From positions 21,715-85,714 of the forward strand of contig JAGWXD010000007.1 in assembly GCA_018970085.1 (NCBI GenBank): a DNA stretch of 64,000 nt, in the 5' to 3' direction. The stretch's first letter is position 1. Every line of letters starts with the position of its first letter. Shown here piece after piece: positions 27,237 to 36,063 of the stretch. The notes under the pieces are model-generated. The model made no database searches and was not told where the DNA came from. It saw only the letters and a list, made by a program, of their open reading frames with translations. The stretch is from Cyanobacteria bacterium REEB459 (lineage in GTDB: Bacteria; Cyanobacteriota; Cyanobacteriia; Phormidesmidales; Phormidesmidaceae). A program made the position numbers and the translations under genes.

Positions 27237-28592
27237 ATGATCCAGACCACCCTGGCCCCGCCACTCCGCCTCGATCGCTGCGATCCTCATGCGCTCTTGG
27301 CCTATTACCAGCGAGCCTGGGCCCTGGAGGACCGGCTATGGCAAAGCCTGGTGGGGGATGAGCCCTTCTACCTCAATCCTGACCCCCTGCGCAATCTGCT
27401 GATTTTCTACCTGGGCCATACCGCGGTCTTTTACATCAACAAACTCCAGCGGGTGGGCCTCCTCCAGCAGGCTCTGCAACCAGCCTATGAAGAGCTCTTT
27501 GCCGTGGGGGTTGACCCGGAAAAACCCGAGGACATTGCCGGCAAGGTCGCCCAACTGCGCCGCGCCCCCCTGCAGGGTGTCTGGGGCTATCGCCAAACCG
27601 TCTACCACAGCATCACCGATCTGATTTACCAGAGCGATTTCACCGCTCCCGTCACTCCTGGTCACCCCCTCTGGGCCCTGATCATGGCGATCGAGCATCA
27701 GTACATCCACATCGAAACCTCCTCCGTGCTGATTCGACAGTTGCCGGTGGCGATGGTCCGCCGCCCGGCCGATTGGGTGTACCTGCCGGGCAACGGTGAG
27801 GCGCGCCCCAACCCCCTGGTGGGGGTGCCAGCCGGGCCCGTGCGGCTGGGCAAACCCCAGGATGCCCCCAGCTACGGGTGGGATATTGACTACGGCGATC
27901 TCCCCCTGCAGGTGGCCCCCTTTCGGATCAGTCAATACCAGATTACCAACGCAGAATTTCTCGCCTTTGTCCAGGCGGGGGGCTACCAGACCCCCACCTA
28001 CTGGTGCGCCGCCGCCTGGGGGTGGAAAACCCAGCCGGCCGTCACCCACCCCAAATTCTGGCTGGCGGATCCGCTAGCGCCGGGGGGCTATCGATACCGG
28101 GCCCTGTTTGATGAAATCCCCATGCCCTGGCAGTACCCGGTGGAGGTTAACTACCACGAGGCGGTGGCCTACTGTCGCTGGTACAACGACGCTACCGGAG
28201 ACTGCACCCGCCTGATGGGGGAGACGGAGTGGCAACGGGCGCTCTGGGGCGAGTCCCAACCGGTGACGGACTACAACCTGGACAGCCAGGTTGGCTCTCC
28301 CCACGCGGTGGGGTCCAGGCCCACCGCCCAAACCGCGATGGGCCTCTACGACCTGCGCGGCAATATCTGGGAGTGGCTGCGGGATCCCCTCACCCCCCTG
28401 CCCGGTTATCGGCCCCATCCCCTCTACGAAGACTACTCCGCCGGCTATTTTGATCAGCACCACCGCATGATGGCGGGCGGCTCCTGGATCACCTCTGGGG
28501 CCGGGGCCCTGCCCGACTATCGCAACTGGTTTCGGCCCAACTTCTATCAACACGCAGGCTTTCGCCTGGCGGCAGACTCTCCGCCCCCCTGA
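27237..28592 (+). CDS. egtB: Ergothioneine sulfoxide synthase, OvoA-like EgtB
   Basis: A 451-residue non-haem iron enzyme: DinB-like N-terminal domain plus a formylglycine-generating-enzyme-like C-terminal domain (GPVRLGKPQDAPSYGWDIDYG, ITNAEFLAFVQAGGY, LRGNIWEWLRDPL, MAGGSWITSGAGALPDYRNW). The iron ligands fit HX3HXE: H154-QYI-H158-I-E160, with H61 in LGHTAVFYINKL. The N-terminal block DEPFYLNPDPLRNLLIFYLG resembles OvoA (5-histidylcysteine sulfoxide synthase) more than mycobacterial EgtB, but the C-terminal methyltransferase domain of full OvoA is absent. Because egtD is directly upstream, hercynine is the likely substrate and ergothioneine the product. Some cyanobacteria are known to have recruited OvoA-type synthases for this step. 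The alternative is production of 5-histidylcysteine sulfoxide for ovothiol. Confidence 0.85.
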   Translation: MIQTTLAPPLRLDRCDPHALLAYYQRAWALEDRLWQSLVGDEPFYLNPDPLRNLLIFYLGHTAVFYINKLQRVGLLQQALQPAYEELFAVGVDPEKPEDIAGKVAQLRRAPLQGVWGYRQTVYHSITDLIYQSDFTAPVTPGHPLWALIMAIEHQYIHIETSSVLIRQLPVAMVRRPADWVYLPGNGEARPNPLVGVPAGPVRLGKPQDAPSYGWDIDYGDLPLQVAPFRISQYQITNAEFLAFVQAGGYQTPTYWCAAAWGWKTQPAVTHPKFWLADPLAPGGYRYRALFDEIPMPWQYPVEVNYHEAVAYCRWYNDATGDCTRLMGETEWQRALWGESQPVTDYNLDSQVGSPHAVGSRPTAQTAMGLYDLRGNIWEWLRDPLTPLPGYRPHPLYEDYSAGYFDQHHRMMAGGSWITSGAGALPDYRNWFRPNFYQHAGFRLAADSPPP

Positions 28593-28655
28593 CCCTAAGG
28601 GATCAGGCCCTGCTGACCCGACAGCACCATTTAACCTATAGCCTGGCTGTTTGCC

Positions 28656-29606
28656 CTAGCCCGACCCCGGAGCTGGCTTGGGAGTCAAGGTCAGGGACGG
28701 CAGATCCACCCCTAGGTTCTCGGGCACCTGGGGATGGACCCGTAAAATATACACCGCCTGTTCTGGTAGAGAAGCGGTGGTGTGGCTGGGGCTGAGGATG
28801 GGGTACCAATCCAGGGGGAAGCAGTCCCGGCTGTAAAGACTAAAGTAAAGGCGATGGGTCTGGAGTAGACCGGCGGGTAAATCCAGGGTGAGCCGTTCGC
28901 CCCGGTCTAAGGCACCGTAGAAAAAGTGGGTTTCGGGGTTGGGAACGGGCAGAAACACCCGCTTTACCCAAGCCTGGGGCAACCCCTGGCCCCAGCGCAG
29001 CAGGGGGTAGACGTAGAAGTTGAGGGCACTGTAAAGCCACCCCCGGCGGGCCGGGAGCTGGCGGTAGAACTGGTTAAAGTCCGGCGGGGCGTTAAGACTT
29101 TGGCTGGCCAGGGCTGGTTTGCCATCGACGCCAATGGCCGGTAACTGTACCGGGTCTCGCCAATTGTAGTGGCGCACCCCCACCAGGTAACGCCCGGCGG
29201 GCAGGGGAATGGTTACCTTGGTTTGATAGCGGGGGGTGGCCAGGGAACCGACGCTGGTTACCGTCTGATAACCCTGCAAGGTGTAGACCACCGCAGTCCA
29301 ACTGGGGGCCGATTGCCATAGGGACTCCAGATCTAGGCTGAGCTGGTGAGTAACGGTGAAGGGGCCAGCGATGGCAATTAGGGCATGCAGGTTCCAGCGG
29401 GCCCGACTCATCACCCAAAGGAGCTTTAGGGGCGATCGCAGAAAGTCGGCATTGGTGACCTGCCACTCGGGTTGGGCCCGGCGATCGTTGGGATTGTAGT
29501 AGCGACTCACCAGGGTGAGAGTAGCCCTGACCAGCCTGGAAAACCCGAAGGAGAGTAGCCCCAGGGGTACCTCCCAGAGCAGGGTCAGCTTAGCCGGTAG
29601 GGCCAT
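28656..29606 (-). CDS. Uncharacterised protein, third gene of the olefin synthase operon
   Basis: A 316-residue protein whose ATG (29604-29606) lies inside the end of the megasynthase gene (17-nt overlap), so the two are almost certainly co-translated. A hydrophobic N-terminus (LTLLWEVPLGLLSFGFSRLV) could be a membrane anchor or re-entrant helix; the rest looks beta-rich with few cysteines, including QLSLDLESLWQSAPSW, VTIPLPAGRYLVGVRHYNWR, VFLPVPNPETHFFYGAL and LTLDLPAGLLQTHRLYFSLY. It may belong to a cyanobacterial DUF (possibly DUF6208), but I cannot confirm that. No catalytic motif is recognised. Linkage suggests a role in olefin synthesis, export or membrane insertion (inference). It converges with egtB, 63 nt away. 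Confidence 0.75.
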   Translation of the reverse strand: MALPAKLTLLWEVPLGLLSFGFSRLVRATLTLVSRYYNPNDRRAQPEWQVTNADFLRSPLKLLWVMSRARWNLHALIAIAGPFTVTHQLSLDLESLWQSAPSWTAVVYTLQGYQTVTSVGSLATPRYQTKVTIPLPAGRYLVGVRHYNWRDPVQLPAIGVDGKPALASQSLNAPPDFNQFYRQLPARRGWLYSALNFYVYPLLRWGQGLPQAWVKRVFLPVPNPETHFFYGALDRGERLTLDLPAGLLQTHRLYFSLYSRDCFPLDWYPILSPSHTTASLPEQAVYILRVHPQVPENLGVDLPSLTLTPKPAPGSG

Positions 29607-32600
29607 GGGAACAGGTCTCCAGCATCATAGTTTGAATAATCCGGGCCAGGGCCAGGGGGGTTTCGGTGGGTAGGTCATGCCCCCCCGCCAGGGTCAGGGC
29701 TTGGGCCTGGGGCAGGTGGGTAGCTAGAAAGGCTAGATCCTCTGGTCGATTAAACTGGCTCTGCTGGCCTAATACCAGGGTGATGGGTAGGGTAATCTGG
29801 TCCAGCATCTGACCGTAGCTCTGGCGATCCAGCCAACCGGCCCCCAGGCTAAAGGGGGTGCGGGCCTGGAGACGTGGATCCCAGCGCCAGATCAGGCCCT
29901 GACCCTGGGGGGCAGGACAGGTGAGCCGTTCAGCTAGTTTCTCAGTTGCCAGGGTAGGGAGATGGGGTTTGAGGCTCTGGAGCCGCTGCACAGCGGCGGC
30001 CAGATTCTCCATTACCACCGGATTCACCGGAGTCGCCAGGTAATCCAGGTGGGTCACCAACTGGCTGGCGGTGGCGGGGGATGAGTCGGGAGCAGGCACC
30101 ACCGGTTCCACCAGTACCAGGCCCCTAAACCGCTGGGGGCGCAGACTGGCCAACACGGCACTGAGTACGGCACCCATGGAATGGCCCACCAGTACCAGGG
30201 GGCGATCGCGGGCCAGTAGTTGACTCAACTGGTCGATGTCGGCGAGAAAATCCAGCAGTTGGTAGCCGCCGTCTGGCCCGGCATGGGCGGAACGACCATG
30301 GCCCCGGAGGTCGGGAGCGATCACATGGAAGCCCTGGGCCGCCAGGGAATCGGCGGTACCATCCCAACTGGCGCCCTGCTCTAGAATGCCGTGCAGGCAG
30401 AGAATGGCCTCACCCTCCGCCGGTCCCCAGTGGCAGAGACAGGTATCTCGCCCCCGCAGGTGTAGACTCTCTTCCCGCAGGTTGGCCAGGGGCTGGTGGG
30501 TAGGGGCCGTATCGGGGCGATCGGAGGTTTCCTGGGGGAGGGGGTAGGCAAACTGGCGGGCGATCGCCTGGGTGCTAGAGGTTAGGGGCCGGGGTAACTG
30601 AAGAGTCTGCCACACCTGGGCCAGATTGACCTCGATGCGATCGCGCTGGCGAAAGTTAGGGTCATCCACCGCCAGGGACCTGGCCCGCACCCCATCGGTC
30701 ATGCGCCGGCCTTCATAGGGGCTCAGCAGGGCGGCATTAAAGGGCAGTTCCAGGAAGGTGCAGAGGCGCTCCATCACTGCTTTAGGGTCGGCAACTAGAT
30801 CTTCGTAGCGCATCACCTGATAACGACTGGAATCCACACCCTGCAAAAAGGTGGTAATGTTGCGGTTGCTGGTTTGCCACACCTGCTCCGCCAACCCGTA
30901 GGGATCGGCGCTAGTCAGATCAAAGATTTTGTGCATGCGATTGCGCACAAAGGAATCAATCACAGCGTAGGGGTGGCGCACTAGGTGAATGTACCTGGCT
31001 CCAGCAAAAATTTGCTCCGCCCGCTTCAAGGTCTCCAGGCTCAGGCTGTAGGTGGGCGATTTATCCACAAGGCACCGAGGAGCGGCGGTCTGCTGGAGCT
31101 TGCCGTAGACCTCTGCAATGGTCAGATGGTGCTGACTCCACTCTGACAGTAAGGTCTCCGCCTGGTCGGCGTCCAGGTGTAACAGTTCCATCACCGCTCG
31201 CTGTAATCCTTCCTGCAGGTAGCTGCTACCCAGAGCCTGTTGTTGGGCCTCCAGGGTATTGAAGGGCAGCAGGTGTAGTTCGGGCGGGCAGAACAGGTCA
31301 GGGTGGCCAGCTAGCATGACCCGCAGTAGGGTAGACCCTGAGCGAGGGGCAGACAGCAGAAAAATCATACTGTCGTTGCGCCGACTGGGGAGCGGATCTA
31401 AAGGAGCCAGGGCTTGCCAGGGGTGGGTAGGCAGGGTGTCGGCCCCCTCTGGGGGAGCCAGTTGCCCGGCGCCGGGCCGATCGGGCTGGAGGGATTCAAC
31501 CCGGTGTTGGTCTGGGGGGAGAGTGGGCTCCAGCTCCCGGGCCAGGTATTGGGCCAGCTCTGCCAGGGTGGGGTGGGCCAGCACCTCTCGGGGATACAGT
31601 AGTAGTTGCAGGTCCTGTTTGCACAGGGCCAGTAAGTCCATGGTCATCAGGGAATCCAGACCCAGTTCCAGCAGGGGCCGATCCATTGGTAAGGGGGTTT
31701 GGCTACCCATTACCTCCCCTACCTGGGTTTGCAGATACTGCTCCAGGGCCTGGATTCGCTCTCCCTCTGGCAGGGCCACCAGGCGCTGGCGGATGGGGGG
31801 TGGCTCGGTCCCCAAGCTGGTTAGGGCCGCCTCAGCCGATGGCTCTGGCCCCGTCGCCACCAGACTGAACACCGGCGGCAGAGTGGGCAGGTAGCGCTGT
31901 AGTCGGGACCAATCCAGGCTGGCGATGCCCACCTGGGAATAGGTCGGGGGAGTAGACAACAGTGTCCCTAACCAGGCCAGACCCTGGGCCGCTGGCATCA
32001 AGGCCATTCCTCGCTGCTGCCAGGCGATTTCAGACTGGGCCTGGGCGACCGCCATCCCCGCCCCCTGCCAGGCACCCCAACTGATGCTGAGGGCCGGTAG
32101 GTGCTGTTGCGATCGCCACTGGGCTAACCCATCTAAGCCCGCATTGCTGGCACTGTAATTACCCTGGCCCGGAGACCCCAAAAGGCCCGCCATGGAGGAA
32201 AACAAGACAAACCAATCCAGATCCAGGGACTGGGTAAGCTGGTGAAGATGCCAGGCCCCCAGCAGTTTAGGCGATAGGACTGCCTCAAAAGCCGCGGGGG
32301 TTTGACCAACCAGAAACCCATCCGCCAGCACCCCGGCGGCGTGAAAAATCCCCTTCAGGGGCGGGCCTTGGGTCTGGAGGCGAGCCAGCACAGCGGCCAG
32401 GGCACTACTGTCTGCCACATCCACAGCTTCTACAACAACCCTGGCCCCCCGGTCAGCTAGGACTGTCAACAGGGATTCCAGGTCGGTGGATGGGCCCCGT
32501 CGACTGAGGAGCACCAGATGACGAGCCCCCTGGTCAACCAACCAGCGGGCCAGTTGCTGGCCCAGGGCGCCGCTGCCGCCGGTAATCAAGTAGGTGGCAG

Positions 32601-35600
32601 TGGCGTTAATGCCAGGCCGGGGCGATCGCCCGGGGTTCAACTCAGGCAACAGCCGTAGCCGCGGCACCCAGCCCTGGCCAGCCCGCAGGGCAATTTCATC
32701 CTCACCGGTTTGCCCCTGGATATGGGTGATTAAATCAACCAGGGCAGGGGTGGACTGGGGGCAAAGCCCCAGGTCCACCAGACCGCCCCAGAGTTCGGGA
32801 TGCTCTAGCCGCAGGGTTCGTCCCAAGCCCCACAGAACCGTCTGCAGGGGAGCCCTGACCGGGTCCTGGGGGCCGATGGACTGGGCTCCCGTGGTGACCA
32901 GCCAGATTTTGGCGCTCCGGGACCCCTGGGCCAGGGCTTGAACCAGGCTGAGGACGGGTACTACGAGATCGGCCGCTGCCGCCGGGGGGCGATCGGGGGC
33001 CAGGTAGATCACCTGCCAGCTCAGCTCAGGGGCTGGCAGGGTGGATAACCAGGGGCCCCAGGGCTGGTCTGCCTGAGGGTGTAGGGGGCGATCAGGAAAT
33101 GGCTGCGGCTGACCATCCTCTCTCCAGCCAACCCGTACTACTGTTGCCCCTGAGGCAGTCAAAACCTGCTCCAGGGCTGCTCCCAGAGCCTCTGCCCCCC
33201 CCACGATCAACCACTGGGCCGGGACGGCAGAGTCTGGCGACTGGGGGGGACAGGGTTGCCATTCCATCCGGTAGGCCTGGCCTGGCCCAGGGCTGACCGG
33301 GGAGGGGGGCAGCCGATCGATCCAGTAGCGCTGACGTTGAAAGGGATAGGTGGGCAGGGCCAATTTATGGCGGCCATAGGGTCGCTCAAACCCCTGCCAA
33401 TCAATGGCCACTCCCTCTAGATATAACTGACTCAGGCTTTGGCCCAGAACAGTCCAGTCCTGGCGCTGTCGAGCCAGGGAGATATGCCAGTAACCATCAT
33501 CCTGGGGCAGACATTGGGGTGCCAGGCCAGATAGTACCGGATGGGGGCCAATTTCTAGAAAGTGGCGATAACCCTGCTGGTAAAGGCTGGCGATACCCTC
33601 AGCGAAACGGACTGGTCGCCGGGCCTGGTGCCGCCAGTAGGTAGCATCGGGAATGGCTCCGGTGGCGAAAAACTGGCCGGTAAGATTGGCTACCAGGGGG
33701 ATTTGAGGGGGGTGAAAGTCCACCTGGCGGGCCAGATGCTCAAATAGATTAAGAATGGGATCCATTTGAGGTGAGTGAAAACCGTGGGAAACGGTCAGGG
33801 GAGTTACCCCCATCTGGCGGCCCTGGCAAACCTCCAGCAGGTCCTGGATGGCGGCCTGTTCTCCGGCCACCACCGTGTTGTTGGGGCCATTTAGGGTGGC
33901 GATCGCCACCGTCTCAGCGTAGGGGGCAATCAGGGCGGCCACCGTTTCGCCATCCGCCATGATCGCCGCCATCATGCCCTTGGCTGGCAAGGACTGCATC
34001 AACCGCCCCCGCTCAGCAATCAGTTTGAGGCCCGACTCCAGGTCAAACACCCCGGCCACGCAGGCTGCCACGTATTCCCCCAGGCTATGGCCCAGAACTG
34101 CCGCCGGTTTTACCCCCCAGGACTGCCACAACTCCGCCAGGGCGTACTCCAGGGCAAACAGGGCGGGCTGGGTATAGGCAGTTTGGTGTAGGCGCGAGTC
34201 CTCCGGGGTATCGGGGTAAATTATCTGCAGTAGGGAATCCTGCAGGTAGGGCCGGAGAATTTCGTCACACTGCTCCAGGGTGGCCCGAAATTGGGGGTGG
34301 GTCTCGAACAGTTGGCGCCCCATGCCGGTATACTGACTGCCCTGGCCGGTGAACAGCCACACCAGGGGAGGAGCCTCAGGGCGACTGCTATGGCCGATCG
34401 CCAACCCCGGGGGAGAGGTTCCCGCTGCCACCGCCGCCAGGGACTCCACCAGGCTATCAGGCTGTTCGACCCAGGTGGCTAGGCGATGGGCAAAGGCCGT
34501 ACGGCCACTGTTGGCGGTGTGGCAGAGATCCCCCAGGGCCGCTGCCGGCAACGTCTTGAGCAGTTCACTATAGCGCCCAGCGAGCTGGCGCAGGGCGCCT
34601 TCGCTCCGGGCTGAGAGGGTGAACACATGGCCGGGGCGGTCGTCGCGGTGATCGCCCCTATCCGCATCTAACTGAGGTCCAGCCTGTAGCACCAGGTGGG
34701 CATTGGTGCCGCCAAAACCAAAGGAACTAACCCCGGCGATCGTCTGGGGAGAAAAGTCGGGCCAGGGCTCTAGCCCGGTTTGCACCCGCAGGGGCAACTG
34801 GTCAAAGGGAATATAGGGATTGGGTTGGTGAAAATGGAGACTGGGGACCCAGCTCTGGTGCTGTAGACACAGGGCTACCTTAATTAGGCCCGCCATGCCA
34901 GCGGCGGCCTCGGTGTGACCGATGTTGGTTTTAACCGAGCCAATCCGTAGGGGCTTAGAGTTCCCATGGCTGGCACCAAAGACCTGACCCAGAGCCATAG
35001 CTTCAATCGGATCCCCCAGCAGGGTGCCGGTACCATGGGCCTCGATGTAACTGACCTGGGCCAGGGGCACCCGGGCTTGGCGGTAGGCCCGACGCAGTAC
35101 AGCCGCCTGGGAGTCGCGGTTAGGGGCGGTGAGGCCATTGCTGCGGCCATCCTGATTAATTGCCCCGCCCCGAATCAGGGCATAGATGCGATCGCCCTGG
35201 GCCAGGGCCTGGCTTAGGGGTTTTAGCACTACTACCCCGGCTCCCTCAGAGCGCACAAACCCGTTAGCATCAGCAGCAAAGGCCTTACAGCGCCCCTCTG
35301 GAGAGAGGGCAGTGAGCTTGCTAAAGCCAATGGTGAGGGAAGGGGTGAGAATCAGGTTGACTCCAGCCGCCAAGGCCAGGGTGGATTCCTTTTGCCACAG
35401 GCTCTGACAGGCCAGGTGCACCGCCACCAGGCTAGAAGAACAGGCTGTATCCACCGTTAGACTGGGACCCTGGAAGTTGAGCAGGTAGGAAATGCGATTA
35501 GCCAGCATGGTAGAAGCCAGACCGGTGGTGGTGTAGGGCCCGATTTGATCATCGCACTGGAGTAAAATCTGGCCATAGTCGAGGGTGGAAGCCCCAACAA

Positions 35601-36063
35601 ATACCCCAGTTTGACTACCACTCAAGGCTTGGGGCAAAAGGGCACTATCCTCCAGTGCTTCCCACATTACCTCCAGTAACAGGCGCTGTTGGGGGTCCAT
35701 ATAGGGAGCTTCCCGGGGGGCAATGCCAAAAAATTCTGGATCAAACTGGTCAATATGCTCGAGAAAGCCCCCCTGTCGGCAATAGTGTTTGCCGGCCTGG
35801 TTGGGGTCGGCATCAAAAAACTCTTGCAAGGACCAGCGATCTCCCGGAATCTGTCCAACCCTATCTTCCCCCTGGCGCAGTAGTTGCCAATAGGCCGATA
35901 GACTGCTTGCCCCGGGAAACCGGCAGGCCATCCCCACAATGGCAATGGGTTCAAGCACGCCTTTGCGCTCCCCCAGTCGTACCTCTAACAGGCACCTTTG
36001 CTGGGGCGAAAGCTCCGAAATCCGTCGGGCCAGATCGTTCACAGGCCTACTCCCTAGTTCCAT
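29590..36063 (-). CDS. Olefin synthase megasynthase subunit: KS-AT-KR-ACP-ST-TE
   Basis: A 2157-residue type I polyketide synthase module. KS (about 35-460): Cys208 in DTACSSS, His343 in EAHGTGT, His383 in NIGHTEA. AT (about 565-870): Ser660 in GHSLGE; the HGFH motif (760-763) predicts malonyl-CoA. KR (about 1155-1335): TGGSGALG and Tyr1303 in GNYSASNAG. ACP: Ser1471 in LGLDSL. Sulfotransferase (about 1563-1830): APRSGSTLL PAPS loop and YIHLVRHPYA. Thioesterase (about 1865-2150): Ser1962 in GHSMG, His2129 in GGHD. This order is that of cyanobacterial olefin synthase (Ols) and the CurM terminus: extension, ketoreduction, sulfation of the beta-hydroxyl, then hydrolysis with decarboxylation to a terminal alkene. 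It starts 10 nt inside the FAAL-ACP gene. The N-terminal ISELSPQQRCLLEVRL helix may dock to the upstream ACP. Confidence 0.92.
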   Translation of the reverse strand: MELGSRPVNDLARRISELSPQQRCLLEVRLGERKGVLEPIAIVGMACRFPGASSLSAYWQLLRQGEDRVGQIPGDRWSLQEFFDADPNQAGKHYCRQGGFLEHIDQFDPEFFGIAPREAPYMDPQQRLLLEVMWEALEDSALLPQALSGSQTGVFVGASTLDYGQILLQCDDQIGPYTTTGLASTMLANRISYLLNFQGPSLTVDTACSSSLVAVHLACQSLWQKESTLALAAGVNLILTPSLTIGFSKLTALSPEGRCKAFAADANGFVRSEGAGVVVLKPLSQALAQGDRIYALIRGGAINQDGRSNGLTAPNRDSQAAVLRRAYRQARVPLAQVSYIEAHGTGTLLGDPIEAMALGQVFGASHGNSKPLRIGSVKTNIGHTEAAAGMAGLIKVALCLQHQSWVPSLHFHQPNPYIPFDQLPLRVQTGLEPWPDFSPQTIAGVSSFGFGGTNAHLVLQAGPQLDADRGDHRDDRPGHVFTLSARSEGALRQLAGRYSELLKTLPAAALGDLCHTANSGRTAFAHRLATWVEQPDSLVESLAAVAAGTSPPGLAIGHSSRPEAPPLVWLFTGQGSQYTGMGRQLFETHPQFRATLEQCDEILRPYLQDSLLQIIYPDTPEDSRLHQTAYTQPALFALEYALAELWQSWGVKPAAVLGHSLGEYVAACVAGVFDLESGLKLIAERGRLMQSLPAKGMMAAIMADGETVAALIAPYAETVAIATLNGPNNTVVAGEQAAIQDLLEVCQGRQMGVTPLTVSHGFHSPQMDPILNLFEHLARQVDFHPPQIPLVANLTGQFFATGAIPDATYWRHQARRPVRFAEGIASLYQQGYRHFLEIGPHPVLSGLAPQCLPQDDGYWHISLARQRQDWTVLGQSLSQLYLEGVAIDWQGFERPYGRHKLALPTYPFQRQRYWIDRLPPSPVSPGPGQAYRMEWQPCPPQSPDSAVPAQWLIVGGAEALGAALEQVLTASGATVVRVGWREDGQPQPFPDRPLHPQADQPWGPWLSTLPAPELSWQVIYLAPDRPPAAAADLVVPVLSLVQALAQGSRSAKIWLVTTGAQSIGPQDPVRAPLQTVLWGLGRTLRLEHPELWGGLVDLGLCPQSTPALVDLITHIQGQTGEDEIALRAGQGWVPRLRLLPELNPGRSPRPGINATATYLITGGSGALGQQLARWLVDQGARHLVLLSRRGPSTDLESLLTVLADRGARVVVEAVDVADSSALAAVLARLQTQGPPLKGIFHAAGVLADGFLVGQTPAAFEAVLSPKLLGAWHLHQLTQSLDLDWFVLFSSMAGLLGSPGQGNYSASNAGLDGLAQWRSQQHLPALSISWGAWQGAGMAVAQAQSEIAWQQRGMALMPAAQGLAWLGTLLSTPPTYSQVGIASLDWSRLQRYLPTLPPVFSLVATGPEPSAEAALTSLGTEPPPIRQRLVALPEGERIQALEQYLQTQVGEVMGSQTPLPMDRPLLELGLDSLMTMDLLALCKQDLQLLLYPREVLAHPTLAELAQYLARELEPTLPPDQHRVESLQPDRPGAGQLAPPEGADTLPTHPWQALAPLDPLPSRRNDSMIFLLSAPRSGSTLLRVMLAGHPDLFCPPELHLLPFNTLEAQQQALGSSYLQEGLQRAVMELLHLDADQAETLLSEWSQHHLTIAEVYGKLQQTAAPRCLVDKSPTYSLSLETLKRAEQIFAGARYIHLVRHPYAVIDSFVRNRMHKIFDLTSADPYGLAEQVWQTSNRNITTFLQGVDSSRYQVMRYEDLVADPKAVMERLCTFLELPFNAALLSPYEGRRMTDGVRARSLAVDDPNFRQRDRIEVNLAQVWQTLQLPRPLTSSTQAIARQFAYPLPQETSDRPDTAPTHQPLANLREESLHLRGRDTCLCHWGPAEGEAILCLHGILEQGASWDGTADSLAAQGFHVIAPDLRGHGRSAHAGPDGGYQLLDFLADIDQLSQLLARDRPLVLVGHSMGAVLSAVLASLRPQRFRGLVLVEPVVPAPDSSPATASQLVTHLDYLATPVNPVVMENLAAAVQRLQSLKPHLPTLATEKLAERLTCPAPQGQGLIWRWDPRLQARTPFSLGAGWLDRQSYGQMLDQITLPITLVLGQQSQFNRPEDLAFLATHLPQAQALTLAGGHDLPTETPLALARIIQTMMLETCSHGPTG

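Noticed and set aside
27336..28049. 237-codon minus-strand frame across egtB
   Set aside because: Gly/Val/His-rich mirror frame of a GC-rich gene; egtB has intact family motifs on the plus strand.
31259..31894. 211-codon plus-strand frame inside the megasynthase
   Set aside because: Antisense Arg/Ser/Gly-rich shadow over the ACP and linker region, with no ribosome site.
36054..36063. Frameshift artefact splitting a single fused olefin synthase
   Set aside because: Each side has its own coherent end: the FAAL-ACP tail and the megasynthase N-terminal helix both look like docking segments, and the overlap has an ATG in place. Split versions are known. A sequencing error cannot be fully excluded.
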